Source: Aestuariibius sp. HNIBRBA575 | Lineage (GTDB): Bacteria > Pseudomonadota > Alphaproteobacteria > Rhodobacterales > Rhodobacteraceae | Assembly (NCBI RefSeq): GCF_040932005.1 | Contig: NZ_CP162414.1 | Coordinates: 1,577,501 to 1,641,500 of the forward strand | Length of the DNA: 64,000 bases | Direction of reading: 5' to 3' | Shown here: positions 40,175 through 48,329 of the stretch, one piece after another | Layout of the letters: each line of letters starts with the position of its first letter | Numbering within the stretch: position 1 is the first letter of the stretch | The notes under the pieces: generated by a model | Database searches by the model: none | Told to the model about the DNA's origin: nothing | What the model saw: the letters and a program-made list of their open reading frames with translations, nothing else | Translations under genes and position numbers: made by a program

Positions 40175-41110
40175 ATGTCAGTTACATTACGCCAAATCCG
40201 ATATTTTCTGGCCGTTGCCCAAACCGGGCAAATTGGTCGTGCCGCCGAAATGCTGCACATTTCCCAACCTGCGTTGTCCGTTCAAATCAAAGAGCTCGAA
40301 GAGCGGCTGGGCGTGACTGTTTTTGAACGCCAGCCACGCAAAGTGATTTTGACCCCGGCCGGGCATGACATGCGGCACCACGCCGAACGGGTTATGGCGG
40401 AAATGACGGCGCTGGAACAAAGCGCCAGTTTGGCGCGCGGGCTGACTGGGCGGTTTTCGCTGGGGGTCATTCCGACAATTGCGCCTTACTTGATTCCGCA
40501 GGCATTGCCATTGTTGCGGGCTCAGAATTTGGGGCTGGAGCTGCGGGTGCGCGAGGCGCAGACACAGATATTGCTGTCAGATTTGGAACAGGGGCAGTTA
40601 GATGCGGCGGTGATGGCATTGCCAACCGGGGCAGAAAACATGCAGGAAACCCCATTGTTTCGGGATCGGTTTTTGCTGGCCGGTCACGCGCAGCATATCC
40701 AACATCTGGTTGATACAAACGCCATCCCCGATCCCGTTCAGATCGCCCCGCACCAATTGTTGCTCTTGGACGAAGGGCATTGTTTGGCAGATCAGGCGCT
40801 GGCGGCCTGTTCGCTCAATCGGTCCGCAACCAAAGTGGATTTGGGGGCGTCGTCATTGTCCACATTGTGTGGATTGGTGGCTGGTGGTTTTGGGGTGACG
40901 TTTTTGCCTGAAATCGCATTGGTGCGAGAAATGGGATCAACGCCGGATATGGGCGTGGCGCGATTTGAAGTCCCACAACCGGAACGCCAGATTGGATTGG
41001 TGCGCCGCGCGACATCAAAAGGGCAGGGATGGTTTCAGGATCTGTCCCAGATTTTACAACAGGCGGGCCAAGAGCTGATCGATCAGGCCAAGGCAGACAT
41101 CGACACATAA
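40175..41110 (+). CDS. oxyR: Hydrogen peroxide-sensing regulator OxyR
   Basis: LysR-type regulator of the peroxide response, 311 aa. N-terminal HTH (IGRAAEMLHISQPALSVQIKELEERLGVTVFER) and a regulatory domain with the redox pair C203 and C212 in LDEGHCLADQALAACSLN; the nine-residue spacing equals that of C199 and C208 in the E. coli protein. Divergence from katA is the typical OxyR arrangement. Activation of katA upon oxidation is inferred from that. Confidence 0.93.
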   Translation: MSVTLRQIRYFLAVAQTGQIGRAAEMLHISQPALSVQIKELEERLGVTVFERQPRKVILTPAGHDMRHHAERVMAEMTALEQSASLARGLTGRFSLGVIPTIAPYLIPQALPLLRAQNLGLELRVREAQTQILLSDLEQGQLDAAVMALPTGAENMQETPLFRDRFLLAGHAQHIQHLVDTNAIPDPVQIAPHQLLLLDEGHCLADQALAACSLNRSATKVDLGASSLSTLCGLVAGGFGVTFLPEIALVREMGSTPDMGVARFEVPQPERQIGLVRRATSKGQGWFQDLSQILQQAGQELIDQAKADIDT

Positions 41111-41188
41111 TCTGAGCAAGTCCTTCACATTCCCCAACGAAATTTTGAAATCAACACTGGCAGGTTATCTCTGAAAGATGAGGTCATC

Positions 41189-41644
41189 ATGGCAAAACAC
41201 TGCGCGACGCGATCCGTTTCAATCCTATCGGTTTTTATCCTGATCAATGCCTGTATGTTTGCCTATTGCACCACGGCGCTGGCCGTTCAGGGTGGGATTG
41301 ACGGCATTTCAGGCATCCAAGACGAACATCAGTTTAGCGCGCTTCATCCCATATGGTTTTCGACGTTATGGCTGGGCGCATGTGGCGGCGTGGTTGGGGG
41401 TGTTCTGGGGTTGATACGGATTGCTCAGCTCTGGGTTTTGACATTGTTGCGCATACTGAAAAAGGCCCGGCAAATGCTGCCGAGCCTTTCGAATTTGCGA
41501 CCTCAGAAAGGGCAGGATTATGCCGCGACTTCTGCGTTTGCTTCGAGCAACCAGTTCAGAACGGTTTCAGGAGATGACACGCCATATGGGTCTTCGCCGT
41601 GGTTGTCTGACAGGCCTGGCTCTTCGAACCATGCTTCGATCTGA
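41189..41644 (+). CDS. Hypothetical two-helix membrane protein, doubtful 3' part
   Basis: Unrecognised frame of 151 codons. GAGGTCATC precedes ATG 41189. Residues 10-33 (VSILSVFILINACMFAYCTTALAV) and 56-88 (WFSTLWLGACGGVVGGVLGL) are hydrophobic, so the first 95 codons look like a real small membrane protein. The last 43 codons are complementary to the prx coding end and the frame crosses a clear terminator hairpin, so that part may be accidental. Treat as possible gene with an uncertain end. Confidence 0.45.
   Translation: MAKHCATRSVSILSVFILINACMFAYCTTALAVQGGIDGISGIQDEHQFSALHPIWFSTLWLGACGGVVGGVLGLIRIAQLWVLTLLRILKKARQMLPSLSNLRPQKGQDYAATSAFASSNQFRTVSGDDTPYGSSPWLSDRPGSSNHASI
41461..41489 (-). 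terminator. Terminator for the peroxiredoxin gene
   Basis: AAAGGCCCGGCA and TGCCGAGCCTTT pair over 12 positions with one mismatch around a 5-base loop; on the minus strand a T-run follows (plus-strand A 41459-41463). It lies within the doubtful plus-strand frame. Confidence 0.75.
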
Positions 41645-42066
41645 CCGTCTTTGACAACGGCGGCATAGCGCCAGGACCGCAGACCAAAGCCAACATTGTC
41701 TTTGCGCACCAACATGCCCATGCGGCGAGTAAATTCACCGGACCCATCTGGGATCACTTTGACGTTGGACAGGTTTTGGCCCTCGGCCCATTTGTTCATC
41801 ACAAAGCTGTCATTGACGGACATGCAATAGATTTCATCGATGCCTTGGGCCGCGAAATCAGCAAAGCCGTTTTCGAAACCGGGCAATTGGTATGTGGAAC
41901 ATGTGGGGGTGAATGCGCCGGGCAGGGAAAACAGAACCACGCGTTTGCCAGCAAAGTAGTCAGCGGTTGTTTTGTCTTCCCAACGAAACGGGTTTGGACC
42001 TTCGATACTGTCGTCACGCACGCGGGTGTGGAAAGTTACAGAAGGCAAAGTGTAGCCGGTTTTCAT
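41518..42066 (-). CDS. Prx5-type peroxiredoxin
   Basis: Thiol peroxidase of 182 aa. The peroxidatic cysteine C56 lies in SLPGAFTPTCS; a second cysteine C81 (EIYCMSVND) occurs at a position conserved in bacterial Prx5/AhpE-like proteins but may not be resolving. Start ATG 42066 is preceded by AGGTGA; the GTG three codons earlier is less likely. It ends in its own terminator. An inverted repeat like the Irr/ICE box lies 73 bases upstream, so iron or heme status may control it, which fits with peroxide stress under iron overload. Confidence 0.92.
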   Translation of the reverse strand: MKTGYTLPSVTFHTRVRDDSIEGPNPFRWEDKTTADYFAGKRVVLFSLPGAFTPTCSTYQLPGFENGFADFAAQGIDEIYCMSVNDSFVMNKWAEGQNLSNVKVIPDGSGEFTRRMGMLVRKDNVGFGLRSWRYAAVVKDGQIEAWFEEPGLSDNHGEDPYGVSSPETVLNWLLEANAEVAA

Positions 42067-42435
42067 CAAAGTCACCTGTTGTTTGGGGGAGGATGTGGTT
42101 GCAAATCATCGACCCGGATTCGAAATCGAGGCGAAGTTACTAGAATGGTTCTAAACCGCAAGTGATTTTGGCGCAAAATCCGGGGTTTTGGCGCAGGCGC
42201 GCGATTCGAAGTCTGGCGGAATTCGGACCGCTTCGGGGCGGTTAACTATTGGTTAGGTAAACAGCTGTTGAACAGAGGTGCAATGTTGCCGTGCAATCCT
42301 GCGCGGGATCCGGGTTTGGTGACGGATCACGAAAGGTGACACAGCAGCACCCGTTTGCGGACACATTTCGGGCAAGTTCTGAGCGCCGAAATGAGGCATC
42401 AAGTTCAACCGGCTTAGCCTGAAGGAGTTAAGAAA
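42067..42435. other. 369-base intergenic region between prx and the Hint-domain gene
   Basis: Divergent control region. It contains an Irr/ICE-like palindrome (42139-42155), a repeat of TTTTGGCGCA (in GATTTTGGCGCAAAATCC and GGTTTTGGCGCAGGCG, about 42165-42200), a TTAACTATTGGTTAGG stretch near 42241-42256 and, just before the Hint gene, GAAGGAG as ribosome binding site. No protein-coding frame with plausible features was found here. Confidence 0.5.
42139..42155 (-). promoter_or_regulatory. Irr/ICE-like inverted repeat upstream of peroxiredoxin gene
   Basis: ACTAGAATGGTTCTAAA contains TAGAA-TGG-TTCTA, a perfect 5-bp inverted repeat, and resembles the iron-control element TTTAGAA-N3-TTCTAAA bound by Irr in alphaproteobacteria, differing in the two outermost left bases. 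Confidence 0.5.
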
Positions 42436-43122
42436 ATGTTTCTGCAAATTCGCTCGAATGTCGCCCGCACCGCCCCTGTTTCCATCACCAAAACCCAGCC
42501 CAAACTGACCCAGATTGCCACCGCGGGGCGCCCGTCCCAATCCGATCTGATGGTCCCCAATCCCCACGATCGTCAGCCCGGTTTGATGTCCGGTGCGATG
42601 GTGGAAACCGATTGCGGTTGGAAAGCCATCGAACAGGTTCAGGTTGGGGATGTGCTTTGTACCTTTGACGGCGGATTGCGCGCTGTTCGTGATATCATCC
42701 GCGACGACGTACCGGCCGCGCAGCATGTGCATATCCCCGGTGGCGTTTTGGGCAGTGATGCGGATCTGACGGTTCTGCCAGATCAGTATATTCTGCTGAC
42801 CGGATCTTTGGCCGAAACCCGGTTTAAACTGCCTGCCGTGTTGATGGAGGCGCGTAAACTGGTGGGTGAGTTTGGTATCGAATTGTCCCGCTCTGATGCC
42901 ACGGCCCATGCCACGACGCTGGTCTTTGACGAAGAAGAAGTGATCTGGGCCAATACCGGTTTGTTACTGCATTGTCCGGGGCAGGCCACGGTTGGTCTGA
43001 CGTCTGATGCCTTCCCACTTGCGACGCCGCAATTGCTGGACCCACGGCCAAATGCGGGTGCGATGACGCGCGGTGTCTTTTCGGGCGGAAACTGGGGGCA
43101 TGCCGATGCGATCGCGGCCTAA
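42436..43122 (+). CDS. Hint-domain protein without catalytic residues
   Basis: The 228-aa product has a Hedgehog/intein (Hint) fold typical of Rhodobacteraceae secreted proteins: GAMVETDCGWKAIEQVQVGDVLCTFDGGLRAVRDI as the first block and IPGGVLGSDADLTVLPDQYILLTG as the second. Active Hint domains start with Cys at the position here occupied by M-S-G-A and carry a histidine in the SPQHRVL-type strand, here LPDQYIL. Both changes argue against self-cleavage. The 45-residue N-terminal part is polar, without a classical signal peptide. GAAGGAG precedes ATG 42436. Function unknown. Confidence 0.82.
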   Translation: MFLQIRSNVARTAPVSITKTQPKLTQIATAGRPSQSDLMVPNPHDRQPGLMSGAMVETDCGWKAIEQVQVGDVLCTFDGGLRAVRDIIRDDVPAAQHVHIPGGVLGSDADLTVLPDQYILLTGSLAETRFKLPAVLMEARKLVGEFGIELSRSDATAHATTLVFDEEEVIWANTGLLLHCPGQATVGLTSDAFPLATPQLLDPRPNAGAMTRGVFSGGNWGHADAIAA

Positions 43123-43232
43123 AATCCGTTTGATCCATGCGTTCCGGGGATAGCCGTCATGCAAGGCATCCCCCGCATTGGACAAGGGACCATCACAGGG
43201 CTACATATCATCAAAGCCCGGAGGAGCCCCAC

Positions 43233-44180
43233 ATGCGAGATCTGAAAATACCTGAGCAGCGCCATCCTGAAAAAGCGCATCGTCCAGACAATGCCCAGCC
43301 CCGCAAACCCGAATGGATTAGGGTCAAAGCGCCCACATCCGATGGCTATAAAAAAACTTACGCTATTATGCGCGAACATAAATTGGTCACCGTCTGCGAA
43401 GAGGCAGGTTGCCCCAATGCCGGTGAATGCTGGTCGCAGGGCCATGCCACAATGATGATCATGGGCGACGTTTGTACGCGGGCTTGTTCGTTCTGCAATA
43501 TTGCCACCGGCAAACCGCTAGAGGATCTGGACCCGTTTGAACCGGGTCGGGTTGCCGACGCGGTGGCCAAGCTGGGGTTGAATCATGTTGTGGTCACATC
43601 CGTGGACCGCGACGATATCAAAGATGGCGGCGCCGAACATTTTGCCCAAACCATCCGCGCCATTCGCCATCGTTCGCCCGACACAACGATTGAAATTCTG
43701 ACACCAGATTTCCTGCGCTGCGATCCGTCCGTTCTGGAAATTGTCGTGGCCGCCAAACCGGACGTGTTCAACCACAATCTGGAAACCGTGCCGGGGCTTT
43801 ATCCCACCGTGCGTCACGGGGCCCGCTATTTCCATTCGCTGCGTTTGTTGCAACGGGTCAAGGAAATGGATCCGACGATGTTCACCAAATCCGGCATCAT
43901 GGTTGGCTTGGGTGAGGACCGCCAAGGCGTGCTGCAAGTGATGGATGATATGCGCGCCGCCGACATTGATTTTTTGACCATTGGTCAATATTTGCAGCCC
44001 ACCCCAAAACACCACGCTGTGGATCGTTTTGTGACCCCCGAAGAATTCGAAGCCTATGAAAAAGCCGCATATGGCAAAGGGTTTCACATGGTTTCTGCGA
44101 CACCATTGACCCGGTCTTCGTATCATGCGGGTGATGATTTTGCGAAATTGCGCGCGGCCCGTTTGGCAAAACTCGGATAA
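43233..44180 (+). CDS. lipA: Lipoyl synthase
   Basis: Radical-SAM enzyme that inserts two sulfurs into protein-bound octanoate. The 315-aa product has the auxiliary cluster motif [13 protein letters not shown], the radical-SAM motif [10 protein letters not shown] and the terminal [10 protein letters not shown] containing the auxiliary-cluster serine. ATG 43233 follows GGAGGAGCCCC; upstream in-frame codons are not family-like. No lipB is adjacent. It ends in a hairpin at 44193-44225. Confidence 0.97.
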   Translation: MRDLKIPEQRHPEKAHRPDNAQPRKPEWIRVKAPTSDGYKKTYAIMREHKLVTVCEEAGCPNAGECWSQGHATMMIMGDVCTRACSFCNIATGKPLEDLDPFEPGRVADAVAKLGLNHVVVTSVDRDDIKDGGAEHFAQTIRAIRHRSPDTTIEILTPDFLRCDPSVLEIVVAAKPDVFNHNLETVPGLYPTVRHGARYFHSLRLLQRVKEMDPTMFTKSGIMVGLGEDRQGVLQVMDDMRAADIDFLTIGQYLQPTPKHHAVDRFVTPEEFEAYEKAAYGKGFHMVSATPLTRSSYHAGDDFAKLRAARLAKLG

Positions 44181-44192
44181 GATCGGGACCAG

Positions 44193-44225
44193 CCATTGCG
44201 CAAACGTCCCGCGTTTTCGCAATGG
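44193..44225 (+). terminator. Terminator-like hairpin after lipA
   Basis: CCATTGCG pairs with CGCAATGG, and AAACG with CGTTT inside it, giving a 13-bp stem with one mismatch; TTTATT follows one base later. Confidence 0.6.
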
Positions 44226-44226
44226 T

Positions 44227-44412
44227 TTATTGGAGTGGCCGGTTGGGGCGTATTGGTTCAAGCGTCAGCCAATCCGGCCAGCCCACAAAATATTCGATCC
44301 CAAACAAAATCACACAAATCGCAACAGCGCCCAGCCCAATTAACACACGTGTCATACTAGGTGGATTCTGCACCAATCGTTTGGCGCGCATCATGAATCT
44401 AAGCGGATCCAT
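44227..44412 (-). CDS. Small single-pass membrane protein (61 aa)
   Basis: Unrecognised. The product starts [18 protein letters not shown], a basic cytoplasmic segment, and has one transmembrane helix (VLIGLGAVAICVILFGIEYFVGW) and a short tail ending RPNRPLQ. Its ATG 44412 overlaps the hpt stop (TGATG), so it is translated with hpt, which supports its being a real gene. Function unknown. Confidence 0.7.
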   Translation of the reverse strand: MDPLRFMMRAKRLVQNPPSMTRVLIGLGAVAICVILFGIEYFVGWPDWLTLEPIRPNRPLQ

Positions 44413-44957
44413 CACGTTTCGTCCGTGAACCGCACTTTTCCAATAAAAGGCAGGTTGCGGTTTCTTTGTGCATAATCAATGCCATATCCCACGACAAATT
44501 CATCGGGGATCTCAAACCCGGTCCAATCCGCGCGAATGTCCACTTCGCGGCGGCTGGGTTTATCAAGCAAAGCAATAGAGCGCATTTTACGAGGTTCGCG
44601 GCTAGCCAGCAGGTTTAGAACATGGCGCAGTGTGAACCCGGTATCGACGATATCCTCGACGACCAAAACATCTCGCCCACCAATTTCACCGCGCAAATCC
44701 TTCATGATCCGCACTTCTCGGGAACTTTCGGTGCCATCCCCATAAGAAGAAGCTTCTAGGAAATCCACCTCAACCGGCAGGTCAAGTTCGCGGACAATAT
44801 CGGCGATAAACACAAACGAGCCCCGCAACAGACCCACAACGATCAGCTTTTCGGTATCGGCAAATTCGGCCTCAATTTCATGTGACAGATCTTCGATCCG
44901 GGCGGCGATGGATTTGGCCGAAATCATCCGGTCGATAGTATAGGGGCGGTTGGTCAT
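44412..44957 (-). CDS. hpt: Hypoxanthine phosphoribosyltransferase
   Basis: Purine salvage enzyme making IMP from hypoxanthine and PRPP. The 181-aa product has the PRPP-binding motif [14 protein letters not shown], the N-terminal [21 protein letters not shown] and [31 protein letters not shown] 44957 is preceded by AAGGAGCCC. It is co-transcribed with a 61-aa membrane protein. A 10-mer TTACGTACTA occurs at 44968-44977 and again at 45090-45099 in its 256-base upstream region. Confidence 0.94.
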   Translation of the reverse strand: MTNRPYTIDRMISAKSIAARIEDLSHEIEAEFADTEKLIVVGLLRGSFVFIADIVRELDLPVEVDFLEASSYGDGTESSREVRIMKDLRGEIGGRDVLVVEDIVDTGFTLRHVLNLLASREPRKMRSIALLDKPSRREVDIRADWTGFEIPDEFVVGYGIDYAQRNRNLPFIGKVRFTDET

Positions 44958-45213
44958 GTTGGGCTCCTTACGTACTAGGCCTGCTACCATGCGTGCCCCA
45001 TTGCGCCAAGTGTTGGCCAGGATTTTCCCGATTATGCGTTGAATTTACACATCGTTCATAGATGAAGTTTGGGTCGTAACTGTTTGTATTTACGTACTAT
45101 ACGCGTCATGATTGAATTCAGATGATCATGCGCGGCGAAAGGTCCCCCTTGTGTTTATCCCACGAAAAGCCGACATGATCCGTAACCAAGCGCGACAGAG
45201 CTGATCTAAACCT

Positions 45214-45657
45214 ATGCCGTCTCATGCCGAAACCCGTATCCTGCCTTATACAGCGTTGCAGATGTATGAATTGGTGGGTGATGTGGCCAATTATCCCAAG
45301 TTTTTACCCTGGACGGCCGCCGCGCGTATTCGATCCGTTGAGGACAAAGGCGATCATTGCGTGATGCTGGCCGATCTGGTGATCAGTTTCAAAGTGTTCC
45401 GCGAAAAATTTGGCAGCCGCGTGACCAAATGGCCGGCCAAGATGCAGATTGATACGGATTACATCGATGGTCCGTTTCATCATCTGCATTCCACATGGGG
45501 CTTTGTCGATGTGGATGGCGGGTGCCGCGTGTCGTTCGAGGTTGATTTTGAGTTCAAAAACCGTGTTTTACAAGGTGCGGCCGGGCTGTTTTTCAATGAT
45601 GCGATGCAGCGGGTGGTGCGCGCCTTTGAACGGCGCGCAGCCGATCTATATCAGTGA
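45214..45657 (+). CDS. COQ10/RatA-like START-domain protein
   Basis: SRPBCC-fold protein of 147 aa: RILPYTALQMYELVGDVANYPKFLPWTAAARI, VSFKVFREKF-type strands and the C-terminal helix GAAGLFFNDAMQRVVRAFERRAADLY. In mitochondria and alphaproteobacteria this family binds coenzyme Q; the E. coli homologue is called RatA and has been described as a ribosome-association toxin. In this lineage the quinone-binding role is more likely. ATG 45214 has no strong site upstream. Its 3' end overlaps the convergent membrane gene by 7 bases. Confidence 0.88.
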   Translation: MPSHAETRILPYTALQMYELVGDVANYPKFLPWTAAARIRSVEDKGDHCVMLADLVISFKVFREKFGSRVTKWPAKMQIDTDYIDGPFHHLHSTWGFVDVDGGCRVSFEVDFEFKNRVLQGAAGLFFNDAMQRVVRAFERRAADLYQ

Positions 45658-46067
45658 TGTCGTGACGGTTTGTCACCATAAACCAACCACAAAATGACGC
45701 TGGCACCGGCGAACTGAACCACCAAATAAGCCGTTTCCATAAGGGTAAATTGCCACGCCAAAGGTACGTTTTGTTTGGCCACCAATCCCAGCACATGACA
45801 GGACCAATAAAAGACACCAACCAACATTCCAAAAGACAAAGCATGTCTTAAGCCGCTGAATTTGCTGCGATAATTGGGGTATATCATGGCAATTGTCGCG
45901 CCTTGAACAATCATCGTGAGCAGGCCTATGGCAATATTTGGATCACCTTTGAAATAGCCAAATGTCACAAATTTTTCGTGAAACAGAACCAAATGCCAAA
46001 TAATGGCTATTGGGAACACAAACACGACATAGGCAAATGTGGTCAAGGCAATTTTCCCAAAGATCAC
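45651..46067 (-). CDS. Four-helix membrane protein, unknown
   Basis: The 138-aa product has four hydrophobic segments: FAYVVFVFPIAIIWHLVLF, AIGLLTMIVQGATIAMIYP, ALSFGMLVGVFYWSCHVLGL and LMETAYLVVQFAGASVILWLV. It resembles small DUF-type membrane proteins but no family can be assigned with confidence. Start is GTG 46067, in a GTGA overlap with the VOC gene, so both are one unit controlled by the divergent HxlR regulator. Function unknown. Confidence 0.75.
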   Translation of the reverse strand: MIFGKIALTTFAYVVFVFPIAIIWHLVLFHEKFVTFGYFKGDPNIAIGLLTMIVQGATIAMIYPNYRSKFSGLRHALSFGMLVGVFYWSCHVLGLVAKQNVPLAWQFTLMETAYLVVQFAGASVILWLVYGDKPSRHH

Positions 46068-46411
46068 GCGGTTGCCCGTTTCCAGATCGCCAATTGTGCG
46101 CCACCGGGGTCACGAATAAACGTCGCGGTTCCCGCTGGGCCCACCAGATTTTCAGCCAGAACCTGCGCTCCGTTATTGGTGGCATTTTGCACAGCAGCGG
46201 GCAGATCATTGACCTCTACATAGGGGACCCAGCCGCTGATATCGTCCATTGCGTCACAGGTCGCAGCAAAGGGTTGGTCTTGGCCCTGCGCGGTCAAAAA
46301 GGTCATTGGACCAATGTCTTGGGTGGTCCAGTTAAACGTTTTTTTCAAAAAATCGGTCGTTTCGGTCCGGGTGGGGCCGACATTGTCGAACCAAACAAAC
46401 GGAGACGTCAT
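46064..46411 (-). CDS. VOC (glyoxalase/bleomycin-resistance fold) protein
   Basis: Small metal-binding-fold protein of 115 aa. Two beta-alpha-beta-beta-beta units: PFVWFDNVGPTRTETTDFLKKTFNWTTQDI and PYVEVNDLPAAVQNATNNGAQVLAE, ending FIRDPGGAQLAIWK, typical of the VOC superfamily. ATG 46411 with GAGGAAATT upstream is preferred over the ATG six codons earlier. It is divergent from hxlR with a palindromic GCAAGT site between, so probably induced by reactive electrophiles or similar signals. Substrate unknown. Confidence 0.85.
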   Translation of the reverse strand: MTSPFVWFDNVGPTRTETTDFLKKTFNWTTQDIGPMTFLTAQGQDQPFAATCDAMDDISGWVPYVEVNDLPAAVQNATNNGAQVLAENLVGPAGTATFIRDPGGAQLAIWKRATA

Positions 46412-46458
46412 GGCAATTTCCTCTTTCATTTTGCAAGTGGAGTTATCAAGCCTGATTT

Positions 46459-46475
46459 ACTTGCGCCTTGCAAGT
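46459..46475 (+). promoter_or_regulatory. Putative HxlR operator
   Basis: ACTTGC-GCCTT-GCAAGT: a perfect 6-bp inverted repeat in the 90-base gap between the divergent VOC and hxlR genes. A further half-site TTGCAAGTG lies at 46431-46439, repeated at 46468-46476. Confidence 0.55.
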
Positions 46476-46501
46476 GTTAATTTTTGGATTAAGTTAAGCG
46501 C

Positions 46502-46936
46502 ATGACACGTAGAGCCAAACCCCCGTGGCACGGATGCCCAACCCGGTATGCAGCTGGTATTATAGGCGACAAATGGTGTTTTTTGCTGCTGCGCGACGTA
46601 TTGCTACATGGCAAACGCAGCTATAGCGAATTTTTGGAGTCACCGGAACGAATATCAACCAACATTCTGGCTAACAGATTGGCAAAGCTAGAGGAATCTG
46701 GGTTGTTCGACCGACAGATTGATCCCAGAAAAGGCAGCCGGGTTTTGTATTTTCCAACCCATAAGGCACGTGCATTATTACCGGCCTTTTTGGGCATGAT
46801 GGTGTGGTCCACCCAATTTGATGATCAGACCGAAGCACCTGACAGTTTTGCCGCTACGTTTTTGGAGGATCCAAATGCTTGCGTGGCATGGTACGAAAAT
46901 GAAATTGACAAAGTAGATGCGAAAATTAGCGGTTAA
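46502..46936 (+). CDS. HxlR-family transcriptional regulator
   Basis: Winged-helix regulator of 144 aa: a conserved CPTRYAAGIIGDKWCFLLLRDVLLHGKRSYSEF-type N-terminus, with C12 near the start as in the thiol-sensing members (YodB/HypR), and the recognition helix in ISTNILANRLAKLEESGLF. It lies divergent from the VOC/membrane genes with a matching palindrome between them. Role as repressor of that pair is inferred. A shared terminator separates it from amtB. Confidence 0.9.
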   Translation: MTRRAKPPWHGCPTRYAAGIIGDKWCFLLLRDVLLHGKRSYSEFLESPERISTNILANRLAKLEESGLFDRQIDPRKGSRVLYFPTHKARALLPAFLGMMVWSTQFDDQTEAPDSFAATFLEDPNACVAWYENEIDKVDAKISG

Positions 46937-46940
46937 ACGC

Positions 46941-46970
46941 AAAACGCGGCCCCCGAAGGAGCCGCGTTTT
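46941..46970. terminator. Bidirectional terminator between hxlR and amtB
   Basis: AAAACGCGGC and GCCGCGTTTT form a perfect 10-bp stem with a 10-base loop; the A and T ends provide a T-run in both directions. Confidence 0.85.
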
Positions 46971-46989
46971 CCATCCGTTTTGATAGGAT

Positions 46990-48171
46990 TTACGAATTAA
47001 GTTCGTAAGCCCGTTCGCCATGTACAGCCAGATCCAGACCACTGACTTCGGTTTCTTCGTCCACCCGGATTGGGATGAACAGGCGCAGGATCAGGATCAG
47101 GGCAACAGTGACGGCCACTGTCCAGATGCCCACAACAGCCAAGCCACCCAATTGCGCGGCAAACGTGGCGTGGCCAAAGATCGCAAGCATCAGCGTCCCA
47201 AAGATGCCGCCAACGCCGTGCACCGCAAACACATCCAATGTGTCGTCGATTTTGAACACGTTGCGGATCAGGGTCACGGATTCTTGGCACAGGATACCGG
47301 CGATGGCGCCGATGGCCATGGCTTCGATTGGACCAACGGACCCAGCAGCAGGGGTGATCGACGCCAGACCGGCGATGGTTCCGGTGACGATGCCCACCAG
47401 TGATGCGCGGCCAAACTTGATCTTTTCCCACAATGCCCAAGTCAGCGATGCCATTGCGGCGGAAATATGGGTCACTGTGATGGCCATGGCCGCGGTGCCA
47501 TTGGCGGCCAATGCGGACCCACCGTTAAAGCCAAACCAGCCAACCCACAGCATCGCAGCCCCGATCATCACCATGCCGGGATTATGCGGCGGAGTTGTCT
47601 GGTTTTTGCGTGGCCCAAGAAAAATCGCCAAAATGATCGCAGCCAGACCAGCCGTTTCATGCACAACAATGCCACCGGCAAAGTCAGTCACACCAGAGCC
47701 GCCAAACCAGGCGTCGCCAGACAAGAAACCACCGCCCCAGATCCAATGCACAACAGGTGCGTAACAGATCAGCATCCAAAGCGCGGAAAACGCCAATACA
47801 AAGGCAAAACCGATCCGTTCCACATATGCGCCAACAATCAGCGCTGGTGTGATGATTGCAAAGGTCATCTGGAAGGCGAAGAACAACACTTCGGGAATGG
47901 TGCCCGATACTGTGTCAGCGGTCACGCCGGACAGGAACATTTTGTCCAATCCACCCCAATAGCCGCCCGTCGCGGGGCCAAAAGCAATCGAATAGCCGAC
48001 GACCAGCCACAGGATGCTCATCAAACAGGCGATGGCGTAACATTGCATAAACACGCTCAGCACATTGCGTGCGCGTACCAAACCGCCATAAAAAAGTGCA
48101 AGTCCGGGCAGTGTCATGAACAGGACCAGCGCCGTAGCGACGATGATCCATGCGGTATCTGCTCCATTCAT
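46990..48171 (-). CDS. amtB: Ammonium transporter AmtB
   Basis: Inner-membrane ammonium channel of 393 aa with 11 helices. The twin histidines of the conduction pore lie in GGIVVHETAG and VFAVHGVGGIFG; LPGLALFYGGLVRARNVLSVFMQ is the conserved first-helix region. ATG 48171 has GAGGGG upstream and gives the N-terminus MNGADTAWIIVATAL, which is a transmembrane helix without a cleavable signal. No glnK lies next to it. An NtrC-type palindrome is found 141-157 bases upstream, suggesting control by the ntrBC system encoded at 51.6-54 kb. Confidence 0.95.
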   Translation of the reverse strand: MNGADTAWIIVATALVLFMTLPGLALFYGGLVRARNVLSVFMQCYAIACLMSILWLVVGYSIAFGPATGGYWGGLDKMFLSGVTADTVSGTIPEVLFFAFQMTFAIITPALIVGAYVERIGFAFVLAFSALWMLICYAPVVHWIWGGGFLSGDAWFGGSGVTDFAGGIVVHETAGLAAIILAIFLGPRKNQTTPPHNPGMVMIGAAMLWVGWFGFNGGSALAANGTAAMAITVTHISAAMASLTWALWEKIKFGRASLVGIVTGTIAGLASITPAAGSVGPIEAMAIGAIAGILCQESVTLIRNVFKIDDTLDVFAVHGVGGIFGTLMLAIFGHATFAAQLGGLAVVGIWTVAVTVALILILRLFIPIRVDEETEVSGLDLAVHGERAYELNS

Positions 48172-48311
48172 AGTGGAATCCCCTCTGATTTGTCGTTGGA
48201 CAGGCACAGGCCGCATTCCAAACGCTATGAGAAGGGGCAATGTGGCTCAGGGGCGCTTAAACAAAGGGCAGTTGGCGGATTGATTAAATAATGAGCAATA
48301 AATGAGTCAAA

Positions 48312-48328
48312 TGCACATAAAAGGTGCG
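48312..48328 (-). promoter_or_regulatory. NtrC-type binding site upstream of amtB
   Basis: TGCAC-ATAAAA-GGTGCG (48312-48328) matches the enterobacterial NtrC site TGCAC-N6-GGTGCA at 10 of the 11 fixed bases. It is located between amtB and cinA. Confidence 0.55.
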
Positions 48329-48329
48329 A

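Noticed and set aside
44968..45099. Repeat TTACGTACTA as a mobile-element end
   Set aside because: Only ten bases, direct, with no transposase or larger inverted repeats between the copies.
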